Assembly: GCA_012932295.1 (NCBI GenBank)
Contig: JAAONU010000016.1
Span: 39,277,241-39,341,240, forward strand
Direction: 5' to 3'
Source of the DNA: Cyclina sinensis
Lineage: Eukaryota; Mollusca; Bivalvia; Venerida; Veneridae
Length of the DNA stretch: 64,000 bases
The position numbers and the translations under genes are program-made. Below, piece after piece: positions 11,801 to 23,800 of this stretch; position 1 is the stretch's first letter, and each line of letters begins with the position of its first letter. Below the pieces are notes generated by a model. The model saw only the letters and a program-made list of their open reading frames with translations, made no database searches and was not told the DNA's origin.

Positions 11801-14800
11801 GAAAACATTCTGTTTCAAAATACTCTCAAATTTTATATTGAAAAATGATAAAATCATTTTCCTTTTTAATACTATAATGATACCTGGCACCTTTGCAGTA
11901 AAAAAGAAAAAGAAAAAAACACGTTGGAAACACAAATCGAGAGTAATAAAAAATCTGTTGCTTTAATAAAACGCTATGTTGGCGCAAACACATAAATTAA
12001 AAGTAATCAATACGGAAACAGTGGTTTGGCAAGTCAATTTAAAAATCACTGTTCGCCAGAAATATCTAAACATGTATTTCTGTGGTACTCACGATTTCAG
12101 TTTTTTGCAGTTGCTTGTAGGTAATATTCAAGTAACTACGTGTATATGTGTTGTAGAAATATTTGTAGTCATAACATGACCTATCTTTGTATTTTTAGGT
12201 TGGCGCATCCATATTTGGCAGTAACATAGGTAGTGAGCACTTTATTGGTCTAGCAGGGTCAGGGGCCGCCGCTGGCATTGTGTTCGTCCTCTTTGAATGG
12301 ATAGTACGTGTTTTTAAGATCAGTAACTTTTACACTTATGCCTTGTTTCTGTCCAGACAGACAACGCTTACTGAAGCCGTTAAGTGAGTCTAGCAAAAAC
12401 GACTTTTATCAAGCAAAATAACATGTTATATATTTATAAAAAAAGACATATAATGATATCAACCCGAATATCTCATTCGTCTGCTAAAAACTAAGGCAAG
12501 TCGTTTAATGGGTCAAGGTCTTTTCCAGTTAATTTCTGTTAGAAAAATTACATGGTACTACATACGTAGTATGTACATGCTAAACATGCTAAACAAAGCC
12601 AAGACTCTTGAAGCAACGGTAATTCTCTTGAACCTGAAGTTTTGGCAGACACATGTATATGACCTAATTATGACAGAGAACAGAAACTTTAGATCAATCA
12701 TCATTATTATCTAGATTGCATGTCTTTTTTTCAGCCTGCCTTGCTCATTCAAGTTCTCTCATGGTTTTTTCTTCCAGTATTCATCTCAGCAGGGGTAAGT
12801 TGATAGGCATAAGTAGTTCCATAATTCTTAATGATAGAAGCGGGAGCGGATCAGTGGTCCAGTGGTGACGCACTGGATTGGTAACCCAGGGATTCCGAGA
12901 TCGATACCCCGCTCCTCCACTAATATTACTCATTGTCTTTCGGATGAGACATTAAACCGAGGTCCCTTGTATCAGTGCTGTACACCGAGCATGGAAAAGA
13001 ACCAGGGGTGTCTCTGGAACAGGATCCTTTCTGTTTCTTGCACTTTCCCCCACAACATAAAACCCGTCCGGTACTGACGATAAATAAACTTTAAATAGAC
13101 AGACAGACAGACAGACAGGTAGGTAGGTAGGTAGGTAGGTAGATAGATAGATAGAGTCCCCCCAGTTCAGATTATAATTTAAAAGAGACTTTTGAAGTCT
13201 TCATGCAGTTAAATAGTTTGTTCGATCGATCGGTTGAACTAGCGGTCGGTTGGTTGATTTGTCGGTTAGTGCAAAATGTTGAAATTGAAAATATAGACTG
13301 GTTAGAAATAAGTTGTAAACTCCCTTACTGTATTTTGTTTTTCAACCTGATGGTGTGTGTTTAGCCAGTATGGTTCGGATATGCAAGGGTGAAACTTTCA
13401 GTTTTTCCCCCAAACTTAGGCCGAAGACCATTGAAGAAAACCTGTTACACCGGAAGAAATACTTATTTATCATTACGAAAGACAATTAACACAGAACGAG
13501 TATTAGTTAATTAGGATCAAAACATGCAAGTCAGCGAAAATACAGAAGTAATCCGAATATTGCGTCTAAAACTCGGATAAAGCATTCTTCCTTTATCACA
13601 AAACATTTTTTTATGAATTATATCGCATGACAGGGCCAGTAAAGATTAGAACATTTTTGTACCACGTTGTTTTTTATGAACACGCTACTAGATACAACAT
13701 CTATCAATCATAAAGCATGCTTTTTACATCCGCTCGAATCGCTCTCTGTTTTGTCGTTCAGTGCAGCAATTTTACAGACGCAAGCAACTGATGGATATAG
13801 TCGACTATTAGAAAGACGTCACAAGTACATACATTGTACGATTAAATTCTGTTCAGGTTGCCTCATAATTCTATCCATAAAAGATAGAAACGACTATCAG
13901 ACCTTAGTATTGTAAGATTGCATGCGAGAGTCTATGATTGCATTTCTGATATGATAATGAAGTCAGAGGAGCATACACGTTACATTTCCAAAGTATTTGA
14001 TCAGGCCTGAAAAAAATATTGTTTGTTTTCCCTCCCGCGACCCATGCCAGTTTGTGTAGGTAAGTAAAATACTTTTTTTTTAAATCTAAAATATTTTTTT
14101 TGATTATATAATTTAAATATCTGAATTATATGGATTTCAAAGAAACTGAAAGTGTGAGTGCTTATCATCTGTTCAAAGTTTAGAACCAAACTTTCAAAGT
14201 TTTATTCAATATATACATCCCAATTTGTATATTTACAATGCAAAAATATGAGTCAAATATAAAGATTTGATTTCATTGATATAAATTGCTTCCATGTGCA
14301 ATAAAAAATATATAAATATTTTTTTTTTTGCAATATATTTTTTGGGTAGCTATGATTTTTGTGGGTAGTTAGTGGGAGGGGAAACAAACAATATTTTATT
14401 TTAAGCCTTACTGATACAGAACCTGGTATGGTTAAAATAATTTAGCTATCTTTCCTTAGAAGACGATAAGAATTTTCAATTAAACCTGTTGACGTCTTTG
14501 AAAAAAAAAACTGCCATATATTTAATTTGCCAGGTTTGTCGGATCAGACTTCTGACAAAAGGATTTTTTAGGAACCGTTTCATGATTTTCCCACGGACTA
14601 ACTTATGGTTACAGAGTTTTATGCTAGTAGGTGTATTATTTACGTTCAGTTCTGCAGATTATAGCGATGTATTTCTAGACTCAAATTTGTTTTATTTTTT
14701 AGGTTTATACCTTACCAGAATACATGCAGAAGAGATTTGGCAGAGGAAGACTACGCATTTATCTCAGTGTTCTGGCATTGTTTCTACATATTGTGAGCCG

Positions 14801-17800
14801 TCTGTCGGTAAAATCCTGTATCTTATTTTTGAAAGAAAAAAATAACATGTGTTTTTACTTCAAAACTTGAAAAATTATTTTTTCACTGATATCATAAGAA
14901 AATGTTGCAAAAATAATACTTAAATTATCATTACCCTAGATCATATAGCTAAAACTTTAGTCGGTAAATGTCTATTCAAGTGTTACTTCAAAGAGTATAA
15001 AATATTCAAATTCAATAAAGTTATAAAACTTGTAAAGTAAACATGGGTGGCTTTTTTCAAAGAGGTTTCCATTACTTTCATTCTTACAAGTTTCTTCTGA
15101 ATTAACTGCAAAAACGGACTTAAGCCGGAAGGGTTAAGTGGCTAAGATCGATGTTAGGTAACTGTATTTTCAAGCAACGTCAAAGTTTGATCAAGCTTTA
15201 CTATTGAGCTAACCTACGAGGAGGCGGGTCCTAGTAACAAGAAGATGGTCAAGTTTACGACCATCAAACACCACTGCAGTATTACTGAACTACAAAACCT
15301 CATTAAAATTTACATGCACAAATGTACATTAAATTCTGATCGCTTGAAAGCTACTGGAAAAAGTCACCATAAAATTCTGACATAGAAAAAAATTCTTTTT
15401 TGGGTCTTTTTTGTAATTTTTACAAAGGCATTGGCACCAAAGTAATTTTGAGTACTGTACTTGCGGAAAAACTATTAAAAACTATGACAAGATATTTCTT
15501 CCTCTTCTCTCATGCAGGCGACGATTTTTTCTGGCGCCGTCTATGTCCAGCTGGCCCTTAACTGGAACATGTACCCTTCTATCATAGGACTTCTGTTCAT
15601 TACTGCGATATTCACTATTCTAGGTAACCAGATTTTCATGTTCAAATATATATCTTAACGTGCCTTTTTAAATAAATGTACGAACAATTTATATTACTTG
15701 CCAAATAAGGTATCATCCTTATTAATGTCTTTTTCATCTTGGTGCAAGGCTTGTTACTGTTTTTCATGTCTGTCTTCTCAGAGCAATTCAGTACATTTCT
15801 GTATTCTCTACACATATATTACTATTAAATTTGATGTTTCATATACGTTTAAATACATGAATAGTAATGACGTGTTGATATTTACACTTACTAGCCTCAT
15901 ATTGAATAAATAATTTATATTTTCATACAGGTGGCCTCACGGCGGTCATGTACACAGACACAGCGCAGTCGGTGATCATGGTAATAGGAGCATTTCTTGT
16001 GATGGGTCTGAGTAAGTCCCAGTATTCACGTTATTTATTTTTCAGCATTCTCACGATATGTTAATGTATGAAGATTTGTTTCACAGCATGTACTGTTGTA
16101 TTTATTTTATCAATAAGACAATGAGCTTATTTATATGTTTACATCTGTAAATAAAGATTTTGTTCTGTTCTGTTCTTTAAAAATATAAATCTAATCGGTC
16201 ACATAATCATATTCATTGCAATTAATTGTTTGCTGTTTCTCGAAATATCACCTTCATAACTGGCTTGTTTGCATCTTACTCATATCATACAGTACAGACT
16301 TATGTTGAGGTCAATATATGTTTTTTACGGACATGTAAAAATGATATTGACCCCGGACGAAGTCAGTAAAAACACATATTGACTCAGCATAAGTATTTAA
16401 GTGATGTATTATATACCTTACTGTAATGTGGGGCGATAGGTTTAAAGTTCGCATAATAATTATACGTTCGTGAAAAATTTGCCGGTGTTTACTACTTTTT
16501 GATGGTGTTTATCACTTTTTACGGACCCGCGCGTGCAACACTCTCGACCAATGAAATAAGTGCATTTCAGCAGGGTATATAGTGTATTATTATATAACCT
16601 ATAAATAGCTTTGAAATGCCTTTCTCAGATTGGAGCATGCGTAACTTTTTGTAAAAAAAAAATAACGGTAAATATCAGAGCATATTGACCTTTTTTGTTT
16701 GTTTTGTTTTGTTTTGTTTTTCAAAAATATATTTCCTGGAAATCCCCCGTATCTGTTTATAATTCGGACATTTCTGGTGAAACGACTTACGGGAAATGAC
16801 GAAGGCCGTTTCGGCAAATTTCGTCAAATGCGCCACCTGACAGGATGATGTGAATTATGACGTGACGCTATCGCCTCGGTCAATATCAATTTTTAGGTAC
16901 ATATCACATCATATTCACCAGCTAAAAGTCCATATCTGTATAATATCATATAAACTTATATTGAGCTTTTCATGCGCTATGTACAGTCACATATCAAGAA
17001 AACAATAGTACCTTATAGGGGAAATTACTGATTTTGAAGTTCTCTTCATCTCCACATTAGACTATATTGTAGTTAGTTAATTCGTGCGTTGTAATTCAAA
17101 CCTTAGTATGCGAACAAAACACCTGTTTTATAATGAATAAACTGCTTTAGAACTGCACGAAGTTACGGGATATTGTAAACGATAGTCATCCTAGCTTATA
17201 TTGACAATTTTGTCATTACCCTTTTTGCATCAGTCACTTCATTCATTATGTGCGTAAACAGAGCTGGCCGTTATAACTGAAAGAAAGAAGCATAGGAAAA
17301 TAAATCGGCAGACATGAACGTCTCAAAATTGTCACGTAACTTTTTGTTGTACAGTTTTCTATTTTTGGCCAAAGAATTTATTGTAAATTTTCATTCGGGA
17401 TCATTGCCTCGTTATCGGCCTCAAATTTGCTTGGTCTATTAAGTAGGTCAAAGGTTTGGTTAGATAACCTACTCCGAATGAAATATTAACTTGAGAAAAA
17501 AGGTCATACTGCATCATCAGGAGTTATAAACGGGTTTTTCTATCACCTGTTGCAATACAGAACTTTGCTATATGCAGATGTTTTGATTTCATATTTAAGG
17601 TGTAAGCTACAATGTCAGTACTACAAATAAGCTGCAAATGACTTGTTATGAATGTCATCTTGAACTGTTTTGTTCAAGTTGCGAAATGTTATTGCGTATG
17701 ATTACATTTATTGTCAAATAATGAATGCTTGAAGAACTAAACGAGAACTGTACATCAGACCAGTCTGCATGCCTTGTGCAATGATCTAGCATTGCTTTTG

Positions 17801-20800
17801 CTAGGAATCTCAGATGAATCGATACATAAAAATGCTAAGCTAGCACGATTATTTTAATGTAGGTTTACGGGAAGACGTAATTATCATTTTTCCATCATAG
17901 AGTGTTACCATAAGATGAAAAGAAGCTGCTTTTCCGTACTCCTTACGATTTTAAGCCAATAACTCTGTGAGGATTCATTCACGGGTTGGGCTGGAATTAG
18001 CTTTGGTTGTTTTCCTTACTTGTTTTGAACGTGAAATTTCATCTTGTTTTTATTTCTTATTTTATGGGTGTTTTGGGAACAGTCTACATGGTCGAGGACA
18101 TTTTTGAAAAGTTTCACTGAGAGTTAAGCTTTCACCTGGAGACATTTCCGATCGTTTACAAAAAACCAATTTTACCATCGTGTACTGTTTGCAGGCCTTG
18201 ACGAAATTGGGGGATACAAGAATATAGAGACAGAGTATCAGAAAGCTATCCCTTCACATATACTTCCCAATTCTACGTGTGGTATGCCACGAGAGGATGC
18301 TTTCCATGTGTTGCGTGGCCTCAATGCTGACTACCCGTGGCCATCCATGATTCTTCAATGTGGGGTTGCGTCAGCGTGGTACTGGATTTGCGATCAGGTA
18401 ATAAAATGTGTTACCTAGAAATCTAGGTCAAACGGCAGGCAATCACTTCAGTGGAACGAGAAAATGTAATGATAGGAAAATAATGCTGTGGTGTATAAAA
18501 ATGATGAACAAGAAAGTAGTTCAATGCAACTGGGCGCAAAGCCAGAGAACTAACCTGGCACAGTTTCCGTGGCTATAACTTTCATCTAATATTGGAGCAT
18601 CGCATTATGACAAAACTGGTTGTTTGCATAGAACGTTAACGCTTCTAAAATTGATGAATTTCTCTTTTATAATTTATGAAAATAAAGTTTACTCTTAAAG
18701 CCTTTATGCATGTTTGAAAATGTAGGCAGTAATTATGTAAAAGCACCATTAAACGTTGTCTACGCTGTCGAGTGGTGTTGTATCAGTACAAATCTATTTA
18801 AGGGTTGTCACCTAGACTAGGCATTTGGTAAATCTTTTAAATTCTCTTATAGTTTGCTCTACTTTTTAGCTCACCTGAGCACAAAGTGCTCAGGGTAAGC
18901 TTTTCTGATCAGCCTTTGTCCGTCGTCCATCGTCCGTCCATCAGTCCGTCCGTCCGTCGTCAACTTTTCATTCAAATGACATCTCCTCTGAAACCAAAGG
19001 GCCAAATTAAACAAAACTTGCATGAAGCTCTACCAAGATTGTTCAAATAGTTCTGGTCCATTGCATTTCTCGTTCACTGAAGCTAAAATTAGATTTTAAA
19101 AGTTGGATCTTTAAAAATCTTCTTCTCCGAAACCTCAAGGCCTGGAGCTTAGATATTTGGTATGAAGCATCATCTAGTAGACCTCTACCAAGTTTATTCA
19201 AATTATGACCGTGGGGTCAAAACTGACCGCACACCAGGGATCAGTTGATTTTACATAGATTTATATAGGGAAAACTTTAAAATCTTCTTGTCAGAAACCA
19301 CAAGGCCTAGAGTTTAGATATTTGGTGTGCAGCATTGTTCAGTGGATCTTTACCAAGTTTGTTCAGATCATGGCTACTGGATCAAAAATGGTCCAGCCCC
19401 AGGGATCACATGTTTTACATAGAGTTATATAGGAACAATTTTTAAAAATCTTCTTGTCAGAAACCGCAAGGCCTAGAGTTTACATATTTGGTGTGTAGCA
19501 TTGTCCAGTCGACCTCTACTAAGGTTGTTCAAATCATAGCCACTGGGTCAAAATAGGCCCTGCCCCGGGGGTCACTTGTTTACGTAGAATATATAGGAAA
19601 AAGTTTAAAAGTCTTCACATCAGAAACGAAAAGGCATAGAGCTTAGATATTTTGTATGTAGCATTGTCAAGAGGACTTCTACCAAGTTTGTTTAAATCAT
19701 GGCCCCTGGGTCAAAAATGGCCCAGCCCCAGTGGTCACATGTTTTACATAGAGTTATATAGGAAAATCTTCTTTTCAAATACAACAAGGCCTAGAGTTAA
19801 GATATTTGGTGTACAGCATTGTCTACTAGACCTCTACCAAGTTTGTTCAAATCATAGCCCCTGGGTCAAAAAAGGCCCCGCCCCAGGGGTCACATGTTTT
19901 ACATAGAGTTATATAGGAAGTTTTGAAAATCTTCTTGTCAGAAAGCACAAGGCCTAGAGTTTAGATATTTTGTTTGCAGCATTGTCTAGTGGACCTCTAC
20001 CAAGTTTTTCAAATCTGGCCCTACCCGGGGTGTCATTTGATTTTACACAAGGATTTATATAGGGAAAACTTGCAGCTCTAAAACACCAAGGACTATACCT
20101 TCAATTGTTCGTTGTTATGCCTCCCCCCAACCCCGCCCTTCTGATGGAGACATATTGTTTTTGCCTTGTCCATGGGTGTCTGTTTGTCTGTCTGTCTTTC
20201 ACACTTCGTTTCCTTTCAATAACTTGAGTACCAGTTGACCCAAAGCCTTCAAACTTCACAGGGTTATTGCCCTTATTGAGTACAAAAAATCCCTTTTGTG
20301 TTTTGGGTCAGTAGGTTAAAGGTCAAGGTCAGAGGGGCCTCTAGAGTGAAAACTGCTTCCACTCAATAACAGGATTACCATTTCACCCAGAGCCTCCAAA
20401 CTTCATAGGATGATTGCTTTTACCAAATAGAAGAACCATATTGTATTTGGGGCTAGTATGTCAAATGTCAGGGTCACAGGGACCTGTAGAGTGAAAACTA
20501 TTTCTGCAGAGTAACTGTAGTACCATTACACCCAGAGCCTTCAAACTTTATAGGAAAATTGTATTAGAAGAACCCTATTGTTTTTAGGGTCCATAGGTCA
20601 AAGGTTTAGTTCATAGGGTGAAAACTGTTTCTGCTCAGTAACTCAGGAGTACCGTTTTACCCAGAGCCTTCAAACTTCATAGGATGATTTTCTTTACTCA
20701 GTAAAAGAACCAAAAGAATCATTTTTAAGGGTCAGTAGGTCAAAAGTCAAGGTCACAGGGACCTGTAGAGTGAAAACTATTTGTTCTCAGTAACTGGAAT

Positions 20801-23800
20801 ATCATTACACCCAGAACCTTCAAACTTTATAGGGTAATAATATTAGAAGAACACTATTGTTTTTGGGAGCTGTAGGTCAAAGGTCAAAGTCACTGGGACC
20901 TGTAGAGTAAAACTATTTTTTCAAAAAATTTTGAGTACCATTACACCCAGAGTCTTCAAACTTACTGCAAACTTATTCAAACTTGCACCCATAAAACCCA
21001 ATAACGATATTTGTAACATGAGCAATGAGACTCAGGTGAGCGATTTAGGGCCATCATTGCCCTCTTGTTATATAATCTGTATACATATAACTTCCTACGC
21101 CTTCCCACATCTAAATGGACTATTCTCCGAAATCAGACAATTTAGTTGTATAATTACACCGACGTTGTTTCTAGATTTACAACGTCCTTCATCTACATTT
21201 ATTTACAAAATACTGCCAAAAGCTTTTTACGTAAGTCTAAAAAACTCATCATAAGTCTTTGCTATACTTACCTAACAGATTAGAACGTGAAATGTTGATT
21301 TTTTGCAGTTGTAAAATCACAAGTAATTATTTAAAGCTATTTCATGTATTACTGAAATTATTTTGACAGATCATGGTACAGAGATGTCTGGCTGCCAAAA
21401 ATATCAGTCACGCTAAAAGTGGAACACTTCTTGGGGGTTTTCTCAAGATTCTACCTCTCTTTATCATGATGATCCCTGGCATGATCAGCAGAGCTTTGTA
21501 TCCAGGTAAATAGTGAAATATAATATATTATAAATATATATATATAATATAAAACAAATTTCAAAGTCTTTGCCATAAAAGTGAGGTTTATTGCTACAGA
21601 GAGAACTTCTTTACAGGCTAGTGTACTGCGGAATATTTTCTTCGCATGATACACTTCCATAATGTTTGCGGTAAGAAAAACCTTTTTAAAAGTTTTTTTC
21701 TCAAGTGATACGCACTGGTCTTGCTTTTTAATCTCTTTTAGAAGAACAAAACAAGACCTCTGACTTTTGCTACGAATTGTTGGAGGAACAGTTTCTGATG
21801 TGACTGGTTTTGTGTTTTGTTTCTTCGCCATTTGGTGTCATCCTGATCATTGCTGGAATGTTTAATAGGTCACACTGACGTCTCCACGTGTAACGATAAA
21901 ATTAGGATAGAAACGCATATATCTTATCGTAGACATTTTACGATTCATAAAAACATTATCATGTAATTGTTCTTTTGTACTAGAAACTCGCATTTTGCAC
22001 GTGAACAAAATACCATTCCGCCGATGATACTTGGCGCAAAAACTTGATTTTCCCGAGTATAAAAAGAACAGACGGAAAAGAGTTCAACAGAAAGTTCTTA
22101 TTGATAGTGACGTGCTCAAAAAGTAGTGCTCTGTTATGCATAAGATTTAAATGTTTGTTGTTTCAAAACACGTTTATTAAGGCAATATATATAGAATTAA
22201 CAAGCAAATCAAGAATGAATGTCATTGCAACTTTAAAATTTCGTCAAGTTCTTTCTTTATGTCTTTCTTTTTATGATGCTTTCAATATCTTATCCTTAAA
22301 GTACAAATATAAATCAATCAGTCAGTAAGCTATCATACGAACAAACAAACGGACGACAAAAAGAAGGAAGGCAGGAAGAAAGGATCGAACAAATGATGGG
22401 GAAATGAGTTATTTGGGATCCCAGTTAAATATAGATTTTTCAGATGCGTTTAAATGGTTAAAAAAATAGAAACTGATTTACCTTTAAAAAAACTTACTGT
22501 CTGACTGAAAGGTCATGAGACGGTGACCTTCTTTGGGTGACTTCAGATCCTAATAGCAGAGCGTTATTTAGGAGCTGATTTTAATCAGATTGACTGTCCC
22601 CATAACTTAATGTAACTAACCTCTTAATGTTGCGTCGGTCATGTGGAAAACCGGTACCTACGATAAATAAACTCAGATAGAAAGAGAAGGGCGGATAAAT
22701 AGTCCAGCGGCAACGCACAGGACATGTAATCCAGGGTCACAAGTTCGCTTCTTCGCTAATTCTACATAGTGTCCTTTGAATAAGATGTTAAACTATTACC
22801 AATTAATTGGTCCTATACACTCAGCATATAAAAGAACCAGAAGTGTCTCTGGAATGGGATGCCTTTTGAATCGTGCACTATCTGCCGGGGCGTCTGCCAT
22901 ATGGATGATAAATAAATTCATAAAATCATTCTAACTTACTTACACATTTTAGATAAAGTGGCCTGTGCAGACCCCGAAATTTGCAAGGAGGTATGTGACA
23001 ATCCAGCTGGTTGTTCAAACATTGCCTATCCAAAACTTGTGCTGGAAATCTTACCAAAAGGTAATATGGCCGACTAGTAAATATTCTGTTTATTTTCATA
23101 TGTCGTTTACCACTGCGTTTTCATTCATTTTTATAAGTTACTAACACCGTGTAAAAAGAAACATATTACCGCGAACATTTCGCTAACTACTAGTACATTC
23201 TTGTCTGCCTAGTTTATTGTTCAGCATTCTCATTTTTCAGTTGCAATACTAATGTTTTGTAGGAATTTGTTACATGTATTTTCAACTTACCCATGAAACA
23301 AATTAAAAGTGTAATACTTTAGTACCATGATTTTGTTTTAATTATTGCTCGATTGTTGTTTTTAACATGTACATTTTAATTTATTTAAATATAAGTATTT
23401 AAATTAAACCTACATACCATTTAATAAAATGTACCAACATTACTTCAAATTAAAGTTCAGACCCGTGTCCTGTATATATAAGGATATTTTCGAAGAAATC
23501 TGCAAAACTATTTCTGATTAAGTAAACACATATTTATATTCACACTATTTACCTTGCATATTCTCTGTGTAAGTGAAATGCGTTTCCTTTGTAATTTTGA
23601 CAAGGTGCTCGTGGATTGATCATGGCGGTCATGCTGTCAGCCATTGTAACGTCACTGACCTCAATATTTAACAGTTCAAGTACCGTTTTCACCATGGATA
23701 TATGGCGACGATTTCGACCGAAAGCACACCAAAGAGAACTATTGCTTGTTGGCAGGTAGTCTGCATTTTTAATAAATTAAATGGAAAAAAAATATACAGT

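Larger units (their letters stand above)
12795..14702. other. SLC5 intron 4
   Basis: Begins with a plus-strand SINE and its microsatellite tail (12842-13154). The remainder is AT-rich non-coding sequence with T-runs near 14090 and 14320. Confidence 0.7.

Noticed and set aside
12842..12915. tRNA gene candidates at the SINE heads (also 7197, 22688, 32462)
   Set aside because: All four are followed by the same SINE body, and the heads do not fold into complete cloverleaves by eye; they are SINE promoters.
21451..21831. 126-codon minus-strand frame
   Set aside because: It overlaps transporter exon 9 antisense and then an AT-rich intron; no family resemblance.
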